A DNA stretch of 64,000 nucleotides. It comes from Ruminococcus sp. XPD3002. Its GTDB lineage: Bacteria > Bacillota > Clostridia > Oscillospirales > Ruminococcaceae. The notes under the pieces were generated by a model. It was given only the letters and a program-made list of their open reading frames with translations. It was not told where the DNA came from and did no database searches. This document shows positions 1 to 8,717 of the stretch, in pieces (the first letter of the stretch is position 1; each line of letters begins with the position of its first letter). The stretch is from assembly GCA_900119535.1 (NCBI GenBank), contig FPJT01000008.1, positions 62,001-126,000 of the forward strand, written 5' to 3'. The position numbers and the translations under genes are program-made.

Positions 1-909
1 AAACAGAGGCTTGATGCAATCAGGGTTTGCTTTGATTCGTATTAAATTTGGGCTTATGTTTGCACCAACAAGTTCTTCATCAGTTATTATACCTATTCTT
101 TTGGCGCAAGAACCATCGCCACGCACTGCCATTACAATATCATTCATTTCAATAACTGTTTCTGGGAAATCAGAATTTGCTTTATCATATACATACACAT
201 AATTTTCATGTCCCAATTGCATATGACCATCTCTTAAAATGTTTCCAATTCTAATAACCTTAACGCCGTCTTCCAAGTATTCCATACCATAAAAAGTAGG
301 GTATCTGTAAATCGTGTCGCAAATCTTGTCTAAAGGCTGTTGGTTCCATTTTTTGGATTGTTCTGGTTCCTCAAATAAAGAGAAGAAACGTGAGGCTAAT
401 AGTTCACGATATAAGTCTATCTGCTTATCGACGGCATTGATTGTTGAAAGAATATGATCTAATTCTTCAATCACTCTTCTCTGAACAGGTAATTCGGGAA
501 TATCTACGATTAACCGTTTCATATTGTCATCATTTATCGCAGACATTGTTGAACCATGACTTTTACCGTCTTTAATGCTATTAAATAATGGTGACATGAA
601 TAAATATTTAAGATATGACGGCTCAATTCTACTGTCTCTAAAACAATAAAAGCCAGTGGAAAAAACATAATCCTGAGATAAATCATCTACTTGAACAACT
701 TTTATTGAATCTTGCATTTTCGCAAAAAGCACATCTCCGACTGTCACACAAATGTTGGCTCTTGAAGGCTTTTTTTCATAAGTGACCATTTCACCGTCGA
801 TGATTTTATTGTTTTGCACTGATCCAGTATCAATGTAGAGGCGTTCACCATCATATGGTTTACACGATTTACCGCTTTTTTTTATATCCGTTATAAAGCG
901 TAATTTCAT
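1..909 (-). CDS. hsdS: Type I restriction enzyme specificity subunit HsdS (3' end outside window)
   Basis: The minus-strand frame is open from an ATG at 909 to the window edge, 303 codons. The product would be the DNA-recognition subunit of a type I restriction-modification complex, choosing the target for HsdM and HsdR. Visible features fit HsdS: a first target-recognition segment, then a conserved helical spacer near residues 140-180 (ELPVQRRVIEELDHILSTI, then LYRELLASRFFSLF), then a second half beginning WNQQPLDKICD. It starts 12 bases after the hsdM stop, with GGGGTGAAG as a ribosome site, so the two are co-translated. The C-terminus and any hsdR lie outside the window. Confidence 0.88.
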   Translation of the reverse strand, partial: MKLRFITDIKKSGKSCKPYDGERLYIDTGSVQNNKIIDGEMVTYEKKPSRANICVTVGDVLFAKMQDSIKVVQVDDLSQDYVFSTGFYCFRDSRIEPSYLKYLFMSPLFNSIKDGKSHGSTMSAINDDNMKRLIVDIPELPVQRRVIEELDHILSTINAVDKQIDLYRELLASRFFSLFEEPEQSKKWNQQPLDKICDTIYRYPTFYGMEYLEDGVKVIRIGNILRDGHMQLGHENYVYVYDKANSDFPETVIEMNDIVMAVRGDGSCAKRIGIITDEELVGANISPNLIRIKANPDCIKPLF

Positions 910-921
910 AGCTTCACCCCA

Positions 922-2466
922 TTATAGCTTTATTTTATCTCTTAATTCAGCTTCTTGCTCAACAGTAGCCATTATATCAGCAAAAATCTCCTCTACAGAA
1001 CGGTGTTCTCTTTCGCAATATGGCATATCTTTATATTCGTTCAGTGCGAGAATATAGTTTTTAGCTCTTATCTCGTCAACAGGAACAAGAAATGATTTGT
1101 CTTTTCTTGAACGAGATTTTTCATCGGATAGATGTTTGTATCTTTTGATAATATCTGGAATATCTGTACCTTCAATTGGAGTACGCTTTACATCTAAAGA
1201 GAAACCATCATTTTGCATATCGTAAAACCAAACATTATCAGTTCCACCATTATCAGTTTTTTGAAAAATTATAAAGTAAGTCTTTACACCAGCACCTTTT
1301 GATGAAGAGCCTTTTTTGCTTGGGGCTGCAAAAATACCTGATGGCATAGATATTACGCCTATAAGTTTCTGACGATCTACCAGTTCTTTTCTAAGACTTG
1401 TGTAAGCATTTTCATTTGAGTTTTCCAAAACGCCACTTGGAACAATCGACATACCTCTTCCGCCTATTTTGAGAAGCTGAATCATCAAAGTGACAAATAA
1501 TAACTCTGTTCTCTTGGTCTTGGTTATCGTAAGTATCTGACCATTAGTTGCGGATTCAACAAGACTTCCTGAGAATGGTGGATTCTGTAACACGAGGTCA
1601 AACTTTCCGATAAGGTCTTTGGCGTTTTCATGCTCCAGTAATGAATCAATGGATATAATTGGCGATTTAATATTATGAAGAATACAATTCATATATCCGA
1701 TACGAGCCATATTAGTATCATTATCACAACCATAAAACATTTCAGAATTAAACTTCTTTTTCTTTTGTGCGTTAAGAAGTTCAGTTTCCTGATTAAGTTG
1801 GATATAACGGGCAGATTCAATCAAAAATCCTGCTGTTCCCATTGCGGGATCAATGATTTTCTCACCAAGTCTCGGCTGCATCATTTCCACAGCCATATCA
1901 ATAATATGGCGAGGAGTTCTATACTGTCCTGAGATTCCTGATCCGCACATATACTCATAGACATCACCCATGACATCGGTTTGGGTAAAATCAAATTCAT
2001 CGTCAGACAGCTTATCAACAACGGAAGTCAAAAGACGCTCCTTATCATCAAATCCGAATGTATACTTTTTAGCATAATCGGCAAACTTTCCAACTGCTGT
2101 ATTGTTCGGATCCTTGATGAATGGTATCACATAATTCTTTATTCTCGTTGCAAGATCTTCGGCATTAAGGTGTTTGAAATTGCGCCACCTTAAATCTGCG
2201 TACGGAATTTCAAAACGTAGCACCTTCTCTCCGTTTATCATTTCATAATACTTGTATTTGCCACCTTTAAATGTCAGCTCGCTTTGAGGCGGCTCGACTC
2301 CGATAATAGAAGCCTGAGCTTCAACAGCAGCTTGCTTATCATCAAGCATCTTAATAAACATAAGTGTTGTAAGCTGATTAACTATTTCAGAAGTCTGTGC
2401 CATGTTTTCATTATAAAAGTCTTGCCAAATCGCGTCAATTTTACTTTTCAAACTACCTAAAATCAT
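922..2466 (-). CDS. hsdM: Type I restriction-modification methyltransferase HsdM
   Basis: 514-residue N6-adenine methyltransferase subunit that modifies DNA with HsdS. An N-terminal HsdM_N-like helical domain (about 1-130) is followed by the SAM-binding motif DPAMGTAGFL (about 206-215) and the catalytic motif IV NPPF (about 296-299), the order of gamma-class N6 MTases. Length is normal for the family. The start has GGAGG seven bases upstream. It lies between a fragment of a second HsdM (2493-2609) and hsdS, so it is probably the working copy of the locus. Confidence 0.93.
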   Translation of the reverse strand: MILGSLKSKIDAIWQDFYNENMAQTSEIVNQLTTLMFIKMLDDKQAAVEAQASIIGVEPPQSELTFKGGKYKYYEMINGEKVLRFEIPYADLRWRNFKHLNAEDLATRIKNYVIPFIKDPNNTAVGKFADYAKKYTFGFDDKERLLTSVVDKLSDDEFDFTQTDVMGDVYEYMCGSGISGQYRTPRHIIDMAVEMMQPRLGEKIIDPAMGTAGFLIESARYIQLNQETELLNAQKKKKFNSEMFYGCDNDTNMARIGYMNCILHNIKSPIISIDSLLEHENAKDLIGKFDLVLQNPPFSGSLVESATNGQILTITKTKRTELLFVTLMIQLLKIGGRGMSIVPSGVLENSNENAYTSLRKELVDRQKLIGVISMPSGIFAAPSKKGSSSKGAGVKTYFIIFQKTDNGGTDNVWFYDMQNDGFSLDVKRTPIEGTDIPDIIKRYKHLSDEKSRSRKDKSFLVPVDEIRAKNYILALNEYKDMPYCEREHRSVEEIFADIMATVEQEAELRDKIKL

Positions 2467-2492
2467 GTTATCCTCCTTAGCTACGCATTAGA

Positions 2493-2609
2493 TTACATAT
2501 ATTTGATTGCTTTTCTACATTCAGCCGCAGGAATATGTCCCCACAGAACACACGCTGCATCCCACAATTGCTTTTCAAAGCCGATGTTGGCGTTTGTCTT
2601 ATCAGCCAT
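2493..2609 (-). pseudogene. 38-residue N-terminal remnant of a second HsdM
   Basis: A short frame with a good GGAGG site reads MADKTNANIGFEKQLWDAAC, then VLWGHIPAAECRKAIKYM and a stop. From family knowledge this is the start of a different HsdM subgroup (the one beginning EKQLWDAACVLWG, usually continuing into GLIFLKYISDAF). It stops where that helix should continue and has no relation to the N-terminus of the intact hsdM just downstream. Most likely it is what remains after hsdM was replaced by recombination. A real small peptide cannot be excluded because start and ribosome site are intact. Confidence 0.7.
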
Positions 2610-2644
2610 GTTAATTACCTCCATTGTGAAGTAAGCTTTGTAGC

Positions 2645-5254
2645 TTACTGTTTATCATTTATAAATAGTTCAGGAACATTGTTGTACACAGCTTTTGCTT
2701 CCTCCTGAACGCTCCTTCTTGAACAAGCTAAAACAGCCATATTCAGCTTAATACCATCTTCGGTGTGCTCTAAATATTGATTCCCATGCTTTTGAATATA
2801 GGTGGCAACCTCAGATGAGAAACCGTTTTTCTGTAATAGTATACAAGTCTTTTCTGTTGTGCCATATTCGACATACTCATACCAGTCATTAGTAAGATAT
2901 TCTTTGTTACCAAACTTTTTTAACTCGGTAGACACACGCATGAAGTAGTTTGATAGCCTAAACAAAAGAATGTCATTTATATCATTTAAAGTATCCTCAA
3001 CCACTTTGTTATAGTGCTCTGCGCAATCAACAAATGGGATGGATTCGTGATTGATATAAATTGTTTTCCCCCGCCTATAGTTAATGGCTTCTTCAATCAT
3101 ATATTTTGTACCTTTTCCGGAGAGCCATTGAATCAAAAAATTAGCGTAGAACTTTAACTTACTATGAACACCATCCTTGATATATCCAAGCGTTCCTGAC
3201 TCGTATATTTCCCAATCAAAAACATCACACAACTTTTCTAAAAACTCAAGTGTAGCTTGATAATTAATGTTTCCATAATAGTCTACACGTGGATATTTCA
3301 GACCACCTTCGATCGCATTAACAAGAGCACTTACCTGATCCAGAGATAAGTTGATATCGTCGTCTGGCTCAGTTTTTCTGCCTGTAAATTGCTTCTTGAT
3401 TAGTATAATATCTTCGGCTGTAATAACGCACTCAAATTCTCGACTGATTCTTCCTTTACGATCAAGCATGATATCACGAAGCAAAATATTTGCTGTTTTT
3501 CGCATAAGAGCGAAACCTTCATCAGTTTGACCGTTGAGTTTTTCAAGTTTAGTCTTTCCAGCTTTCAAGCATTCGCGGATGTATGCTTTTTCTTCATTGC
3601 TGATCGTGTTAATCGAAAGAATCTGTAGCTCTATATCTTTTCTGAGAAGAGTAACATAATTATGAGGCTCAGTACTTCCATTCGGCAGACAGACCAGAAA
3701 TGCATTTCCAAATAGACTGTATTGTAGCCTACCAACACGACCGATAAGATTTCTGAATTCTACTGCTGACATCGGAGAGGAGCCGTTTTTGTAATCTGTA
3801 ATGAACAGATTGTCTGCAGGAAGATTAACGCCTTCCAATAAAGTACTGGTGCAGAAGATCGTATGTACACCACCGTCTCGCTTTCGGAACAGCTCTTCTA
3901 TTCGTAGGCGAATGCTGGTAGGAAGATAGCCAACATGATAAGCTACGCCTCTTTCGATAGTATCGGCAAGATAGTAGTGGTCGTGTATTTCCTCTCGAAT
4001 TTCATCAGCAAGGGCGATCAAATCCGGATCATTTATCACTGGGAGAGCATCTGCGTATTCTCTTGCAAATTCAACGACCTTCCATTTGGCATTGCAATAT
4101 ACAAGGTTCTTTTTTCCAGCTCCCAACTTTATCAGGAAAGATTGCAATGTCATGCTCGGATCAAATGATGCAAGTGTGTGCAGTTCCTGCGTCAACGGAT
4201 TATAATAGCCCAAGTCTTGAGAACGTAAATCAATCAAAAATTTCTCTTGACTGACTGGTGTGTACGTTGATATATAATGAGTACGTTCACCAGTTATCAC
4301 ACTGGGGACAAGTTCAAGGTAAACTCCGGGATTAGGTATATGCGGTGACGCAAAAATAATATGTGGGTGCGGTTCTTCTCGATAAAGCATCTCTACGATC
4401 TGATAGTAGAAAGCACTACGTCCTTCTTTGTCAGAGATTTTCTGCGCTTCATCAATGAACAGATAGTGTATCGGTATATCTGGATATCCGATCAGTTGAT
4501 ACATTAAGCGTTCCGGCGTCATTACGAAGATATATTTATGTTCGTTCTTATCCTGAAGGATAGCAGCACCCGCAGATGTGACAATTCTATAATCATGCGC
4601 TCGAAGCAAACTGCCGAGATTATCAGACAGCTCCTTCGATACCTCGTTTATCAGTGCCTTTGTCGGAATGATAACAGCGAAGTTGCAATTGCTTTCATTT
4701 TTGATTTGCTCCCTTATAAATGTGCGCATCACGAAGGATTTACCCATTGATGTCGGTCCCGAATAGCTGAAAAAGCTATCGCCAGCCATGTGGTCAAATA
4801 CTTCTTTTTGAGAATCCAGAAAAAACTTGTCTTGCTCCGAAGGAATACGCAAATATTCTTTTATCGTTTCCTCCGATAGCCGTTCAAGGATTCCTGCTTC
4901 CTGATAATCAGGCGTACTGTTCTGCAAGCCGAGATAATTGTTTGTGCTTGCAAGCACGGAACCCATTACATATTCTATTTCCTTGTCGCCGGGGATAAGC
5001 TGATTCAAAAGTGTGACAATCTCCTGCGCCAAAGAACGATGCATTTCATATAGAGGTACCTGTACAGATTTTGAAAGCAGATCAGCAAAAGTCAATGCGT
5101 CTTCTGTGTACATCTCTTTCGGCGCAATAGTTTCAATATGAAATATCCGCAGGAAGTAGTTATGCAATATCGCATCGTATATTTCACGCAGATATTCATT
5201 CTGTTCTAATCCGTGAAATATGGAATAGCCGAGCTTGTTGTTCTGTTCAGTCAT
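2645..5254 (-). CDS. hamB: Superfamily 2 DEAD/DEAH helicase, Hachiman HamB-like
   Basis: About 869 residues. Visible SF2 motifs: motif I SGPTSMGKSF (about 163-172), motif II DEAQ (about 268-271), FASPHIP (motif III-like), STLLEGVNLP and motif VI NLIGRVGR (about 508-515). A long C-terminal extension has no motif I recognise. Helicases of this type paired with a DUF1837 protein form the Hachiman anti-phage system, in which HamB senses or unwinds DNA and controls HamA. The start overlaps the upstream hamA-like stop; GGAGGT favours the ATG at 5254 over the one at 5260. Naming rests on the pairing and motifs. Confidence 0.85.
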   Translation of the reverse strand: MTEQNNKLGYSIFHGLEQNEYLREIYDAILHNYFLRIFHIETIAPKEMYTEDALTFADLLSKSVQVPLYEMHRSLAQEIVTLLNQLIPGDKEIEYVMGSVLASTNNYLGLQNSTPDYQEAGILERLSEETIKEYLRIPSEQDKFFLDSQKEVFDHMAGDSFFSYSGPTSMGKSFVMRTFIREQIKNESNCNFAVIIPTKALINEVSKELSDNLGSLLRAHDYRIVTSAGAAILQDKNEHKYIFVMTPERLMYQLIGYPDIPIHYLFIDEAQKISDKEGRSAFYYQIVEMLYREEPHPHIIFASPHIPNPGVYLELVPSVITGERTHYISTYTPVSQEKFLIDLRSQDLGYYNPLTQELHTLASFDPSMTLQSFLIKLGAGKKNLVYCNAKWKVVEFAREYADALPVINDPDLIALADEIREEIHDHYYLADTIERGVAYHVGYLPTSIRLRIEELFRKRDGGVHTIFCTSTLLEGVNLPADNLFITDYKNGSSPMSAVEFRNLIGRVGRLQYSLFGNAFLVCLPNGSTEPHNYVTLLRKDIELQILSINTISNEEKAYIRECLKAGKTKLEKLNGQTDEGFALMRKTANILLRDIMLDRKGRISREFECVITAEDIILIKKQFTGRKTEPDDDINLSLDQVSALVNAIEGGLKYPRVDYYGNINYQATLEFLEKLCDVFDWEIYESGTLGYIKDGVHSKLKFYANFLIQWLSGKGTKYMIEEAINYRRGKTIYINHESIPFVDCAEHYNKVVEDTLNDINDILLFRLSNYFMRVSTELKKFGNKEYLTNDWYEYVEYGTTEKTCILLQKNGFSSEVATYIQKHGNQYLEHTEDGIKLNMAVLACSRRSVQEEAKAVYNNVPELFINDKQ

Positions 5255-5256
5255 TA

Positions 5257-6705
5257 TCATGCACCTCCCAACAGCTCGTCCATGATCTGTTTTTTGTCAT
5301 TCTCCGCATCATTGAAAGGCAGGAAATAGAAGTAATACGAATGCATTGTCAGGTTTAGCTCTGTAGCCTTCTTTTCGATATATGGTACAGCCTCACGTAT
5401 ATCAGCCTTCATTTTTTCAACAGCAAGTGTGCGGAAATCATCATTGTCATCTTCGGATACATTTATAGTGTATCCAATAAAAATACCGAATGCCATATCT
5501 GGTGCTGCGGTTCGCTGCTTGCTCGGAATGATAATCTGCTTTAAACGTTCAGTGGTTTCTGGATCATAAGTGTTGTTAAAAAGTGTGCTTTCGACCATCT
5601 GACGTTCATTTTTTCGACCATTTTTAATTACCGCAAGAACTTCAAATGCGGTATCTATAGCATCGATGATACTGCCACTGATACTGGATGCTCCAAACAC
5701 AAGTTGGTAGCAGATTTCGCCGTTCACTTTTTTCTTTAATAAGTGAACACTATCACTTTTGCTTTTGAACCTATGCGCATCTGTTGTAATCTCAACCTTA
5801 CTTAGAAGCTTTGGTGCATGAAGACCGCCCTCCATAAAAGTGAACAGCAACATTTCGCCCAGCTCATTACCAGTACCTTTTTCGTCTGGCTGCCCATTTT
5901 CTTTCATTAAACGCAGTGCTTTTATACCAATGCTCCGAGCTTTCTTTCGTTCTTCAAAGTTCTTAATCTGTGTGCGTGAGTACACATACATTCCTACGCT
6001 ATCAAGGAGATACTCGTTAAGATTTTCATAGTTGAAAGCAGAGTCGGAAATATCCAAATAATACAATCCGATACCACTTTTATTCTTAAGCGCAAGAGCC
6101 TCATCGTGATCAACCTTACGGAATACCGCCTCAAAGTCATCGCAGTCCAGCGTGATGTCAAGCTCCTCAGTATTTAAGATTTTGCTTTCTTCAAGTCTTA
6201 TAAGGCTTCCGTCAAAGCCCGTTACATATTCTTCAGTTACTTCAGCAATGTCATTCTTTCCGGATTTATTCTCTACTTCAGTAGCTGTGAAATGGAAAAT
6301 GTCTGCAAAGAAGGCAGCAGGATCAAATGCGGTCTTATATGCAAGTTCTGCTTTGGATAAGGAGCCGATCTTTGTACTGTCACTTGCCGTAGACAGTGCC
6401 ATATTCTGTAATGCAAGAATCGCCTGCGGGATCATTTCCGCTTTCAGCAAAGGCAGTACATACTTGCTCATTCCGCTGGATATCTGCGAAAGATCAGCTT
6501 CTCTCATAGGCTGAATCACATTTTTGGGAGAGAGATTGTTATCGCATGACATCAAACGGCTGATATGTCCGGCATCTGTTCCCATAATATTACCGGTATA
6601 CTCATTCAGAGTTTTTACAACTGCTTCACAGAGGGTTTTATTATGTACTTGTGGCTTGGCACATATTTTTAGTACTGTTATAAATGCCGCAAAACATAGT
6701 GTCAT
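5257..6705 (-). CDS. hamA: HamA-like DUF1837 protein with N-terminal extension
   Basis: About 482 residues starting at ATG 6705 behind CGGAGGG (an in-frame TTG at 6747 is weaker). The C-terminal part (from about residue 280) resembles DUF1837/HamA, the PD-(D/E)XK nuclease of Hachiman: GNELGEMLLF, then SKSDSVHLL, then QLVFGASSISG. In the HamA relatives I know the last block is GESK-like and supplies the E-x-K active site; here it reads GASS, so that acid and lysine appear absent. The first 200 or so residues are an extra domain not found in short HamA proteins. It overlaps the helicase start, so the pair is one operon. Confidence 0.75.
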   Translation of the reverse strand: MTLCFAAFITVLKICAKPQVHNKTLCEAVVKTLNEYTGNIMGTDAGHISRLMSCDNNLSPKNVIQPMREADLSQISSGMSKYVLPLLKAEMIPQAILALQNMALSTASDSTKIGSLSKAELAYKTAFDPAAFFADIFHFTATEVENKSGKNDIAEVTEEYVTGFDGSLIRLEESKILNTEELDITLDCDDFEAVFRKVDHDEALALKNKSGIGLYYLDISDSAFNYENLNEYLLDSVGMYVYSRTQIKNFEERKKARSIGIKALRLMKENGQPDEKGTGNELGEMLLFTFMEGGLHAPKLLSKVEITTDAHRFKSKSDSVHLLKKKVNGEICYQLVFGASSISGSIIDAIDTAFEVLAVIKNGRKNERQMVESTLFNNTYDPETTERLKQIIIPSKQRTAAPDMAFGIFIGYTINVSEDDNDDFRTLAVEKMKADIREAVPYIEKKATELNLTMHSYYFYFLPFNDAENDKKQIMDELLGGA

Positions 6706-6727
6706 TAATTTTCCCTCCGTTTTTTCT

Positions 6728-6937
6728 TTATTTTCCTTCTTTAACAAAATCTATGAGATCCCCTATATTGCATTCCATGACTACACATATCCTGCCAAGT
6801 ACATCTAAGCTGACTGCTTCGCCTCTTCCCATTTTTGCCATAGTGGAGGAGGTTATTTTTGTTTTCTCCATGAGATCTTTTTTCATCATATTCTTATCAA
6901 TAAGCAACTTCCAAAGCTTATTATAACTGTATACCAT
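6728..6937 (-). CDS. Small XRE-family HTH regulator
   Basis: 69 residues that are essentially one Cro/CI-type helix-turn-helix (YNKLWKLLIDKNMMKKDLME, then TKITSSTMAKMGRGEAVSLD). It is the first gene of the hamA-hamB unit; its stop is 22 bases before the hamA start. The start has AAGGAGG upstream. Its promoter at 7007-7035 abuts a perfect palindrome at 7036-7056, so it probably represses its own operon. It could instead be a prophage regulator, since the early phage genes diverge from here. Confidence 0.88.
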   Translation of the reverse strand: MVYSYNKLWKLLIDKNMMKKDLMEKTKITSSTMAKMGRGEAVSLDVLGRICVVMECNIGDLIDFVKEGK

Positions 6938-7006
6938 GATTCCGCCTCCTTCCTTTCAAAAATCTATGAGCATTGGCAGGCAGCTCAATAATAAACTTTA
7001 TACTCT

Positions 7007-7035
7007 ATTATAACACAAACCTCCACATTTTTCAA
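7007..7035 (-). promoter_or_regulatory. Promoter of XRE-hamA-hamB operon
   Basis: On the minus strand TTGAAA (7030-7035) and TATAAT (7007-7012) are separated by 17 bases, matching a sigma-A promoter. It lies 70 bases upstream of the XRE start. Confidence 0.8.
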
Positions 7036-7056
7036 GTTGAAATTTGCAATTTCAAC
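7036..7056. promoter_or_regulatory. Palindromic operator candidate
   Basis: Perfect inverted repeat GTTGAAATT-TGC-AATTTCAAC touching the -35 box of the XRE promoter. Size and position fit an XRE dimer site for autoregulation. Confidence 0.65.
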
Positions 7057-7100
7057 AAAAAACTTTGAGAAATCGAAGTTGACGTAATCTCCATTTTGGA

Positions 7101-7137
7101 GTACAAGCGAAATACAAGTCTCGTACAAGTCAAATAC
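7101..7137. repeat. Imperfect 15-bp direct repeat
   Basis: GTACAAGCGAAATAC (7101-7115) and GTACAAGTCAAATAC (7123-7137), period 22 bases, about two helical turns. It lies between the divergent XRE operon and the first phage-side gene, so it could be a regulator site or part of an attachment site. Confidence 0.45.
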
Positions 7138-7224
7138 ATTTTATTTGGTCGCTTTTTCAGTTAGAATGGAGGCAAGAACAGAACAGTCAAGTACTGTTTG
7201 CTATGAATACGGGAGGTCAACATC

Positions 7225-7413
7225 ATGACAATCACTGAGAGAAAAACAATGGAAAATCAGGCTTTTATGCTGATAAGCCACATCAATACCCGCTATGAAC
7301 CGGAAGTTAGCAGCTCTGTTATAACATTGCACGGCGGCACGCCGACCAGTGTCAGCTCGTGGGAGCTTGAAGCAATGCTGGACGATCTTCTCACTATCGA
7401 AAACGACCGATGA
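7225..7413 (+). CDS. Small hypothetical protein
   Basis: 62 residues with GGGAGG ten bases before the ATG. I do not recognise the family. The sequence is hydrophilic with an acidic C-terminal stretch (WELEAMLDDLLTIENDR) likely to be helical. It is the first plus-strand gene on the phage side and is followed by a strong terminator at 7495, so it forms its own transcription unit. Confidence 0.6.
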   Translation: MTITERKTMENQAFMLISHINTRYEPEVSSSVITLHGGTPTSVSSWELEAMLDDLLTIENDR

Positions 7414-7494
7414 TGGTTTCTGCGTTTTAGACAAAAGCTTATAGAAACATTCGTTCGCATCCATCAAAACAGAGATTTTATTTTGTAATATCAA

Positions 7495-7524
7495 AAAAGT
7501 TGCACGCAAACGTGCAACTTTTGG
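7495..7524 (+). terminator. Intrinsic terminator after the first small gene
   Basis: AAAAGTTGCACG, loop CAAA, CGTGCAACTTTT: a perfect 12-bp stem with T-rich 3' side. It separates the 7225 gene from the early operon. The A-rich 5' side means it may also work on the other strand. Confidence 0.85.
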
Positions 7525-7610
7525 GCTTATAGGGGCTATTTATGGGAGGGTTTGTTGATTTGTGAATGTAAACTTTCAGTGAACATTTTTCAATAATCAA
7601 CTGTTTTCCA

Positions 7611-7640
7611 TTGTATGAACCCGTTTTTCAGCCCTATTAT
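7611..7640 (+). promoter_or_regulatory. Weak candidate promoter for the early leader
   Basis: TTGTAT (7611-7616), 18 bases, TATTAT (7635-7640). A weak match, placed here because a structured leader ending in a terminator follows. Confidence 0.35.
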
Positions 7641-7659
7641 AGAAAACCTTTTATAGTAA

Positions 7660-7852
7660 GGGACAAGTTCATCCTCGCCGGGTGGCGGTCAAATAAATAT
7701 TTTTAAGCCGGAGTGTGTACAGCTCAGGGCATAGGGATATTTCATACAGGACACCAGCATCGCTGGTGATCCGGTATCGAGATAGCCTTGCTTTGCTGTA
7801 CCCATTTTTCGGTGACGCAGGAGCTGGCATCTCGCCGGTTCCTGTTTTTTTT
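7660..7852 (+). promoter_or_regulatory. Structured leader with attenuator before the early operon
   Basis: The 480-base gap before the sigma-like gene ends in an 11-bp stem, CAGGAGCTGGC (7818-7828) with GCCGGTTCCTG (7834-7844), followed by eight T's (7845-7852). That is a textbook intrinsic terminator 43 bases upstream of the next start codon. Upstream is a further hairpin CACCAGC-ATC-GCTGGTG. A terminator placed before an operon implies control by antitermination or conditional folding. I do not recognise a known riboswitch class here. Confidence 0.6.
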
Positions 7853-7894
7853 ATGCCCTTTTGCCCTTTCTGTATCCGGCGGAAAGGACAAGCT

Positions 7895-8461
7895 ATGACA
7901 AATTTACCTTTCGAGAGAAAAAGCAAAGTCAACACAAGCAGCGACAACTATCTGGATGCCAACGGCAACTATGTGTACACACGCATGGTGCGACAGCCTA
8001 ATGGGAAGTGGGAGCGTGAGGTTATTGACGTTGTTCCGCTTACCGCCGAGAACATGGAGTGTCTTATCGTTTTGGAGGAGAACGACCACGATGTCGATCT
8101 GGCAGAACGCTATGATGCCGAGAATGCCGACTACGGTTTCCTTGCTCAGAAGGAAGCAGACGAGGGTGATCCGTTCGACCGCATTGCAGTTCAGATGTTT
8201 GATGATTATGCTCCGGAGCATCCGGATATGGAAAAGGTTCTCGCATTCATCGAAACGCTCACACCTGCTCAGCAGGATTTGCTGTATGCCCACCTCGGTG
8301 AGAGAAAGTTCCTCGAAGATATCCGCAGAGAGGAAGAAGCAGCAACCGGAAAGAAAATCACCAAACAAGCGATGCACAATCGCTGGAATAAGATCATCAC
8401 CAAAGCCTGTAAGTACTTCGGTGTGGAGAAGCCGAAGCAGAAGCATAAGCAAGAGGGTTGA
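7895..8461 (+). CDS. Phage protein with sigma-70 region-4-like HTH
   Basis: 188 residues from ATG 7895 (GGAAAGGA upstream); the longer frame from 7715 would run through the leader terminator and is rejected. The N-terminal half is acidic and of no family I know. Residues about 115-175 (ETLTPAQQDLLYAHLGERKF, then ITKQAMHNRWNKIITKACKY) look like the sigma-70 region-4 or similar helix-turn-helix seen in many gut-phage early proteins. It heads the replication operon. Regulation by DNA binding is inferred, not shown. Confidence 0.7.
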   Translation: MTNLPFERKSKVNTSSDNYLDANGNYVYTRMVRQPNGKWEREVIDVVPLTAENMECLIVLEENDHDVDLAERYDAENADYGFLAQKEADEGDPFDRIAVQMFDDYAPEHPDMEKVLAFIETLTPAQQDLLYAHLGERKFLEDIRREEEAATGKKITKQAMHNRWNKIITKACKYFGVEKPKQKHKQEG

Positions 8462-8496
8462 CTTTTTCGGCTTAGGGTGAAAGGCAGGTGAGATGC

Positions 8497-8697
8497 ATGA
8501 AGCACAAGGTCAAGATCGCCGTCAGCAACGGCGGCACAAAAACACAGGTGCTGACCAGCGGCAGCATCAGGCTACCGATGAGACTTCTCCGCTGGCTGCT
8601 CGGCGACTTCTGCGAAATCCTTGTCCTGACACCCGGCAAGTCGGTGCAGGGCGTGGAAATACAGGAGGTCGTCGAGGAGGTTGACTTTTCCGGCTAA
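8497..8697 (+). CDS. Small hypothetical phage protein
   Basis: 66 residues (MKHKVKIAVSNGGTKTQVLT...). A GTG at 8488 is an alternative start. It is mostly beta-like, with a short hydrophobic centre (IRLPMRLLRWLLGDF) and an acidic end EEVVEEVDFSG-like. Small proteins of this kind commonly sit at this place in ruminococcal prophages, but I can assign no function. It is tightly placed in the early operon. Confidence 0.6.
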   Translation: MKHKVKIAVSNGGTKTQVLTSGSIRLPMRLLRWLLGDFCEILVLTPGKSVQGVEIQEVVEEVDFSG

Positions 8698-8717
8698 CTA
8701 TGAAAGGAGTGAAAATC

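Noticed and set aside
7715..7894. N-terminal extension of the sigma-like gene
   Set aside because: It would run through the leader hairpins and the eight-T terminator; ATG 7895 has a proper ribosome site.
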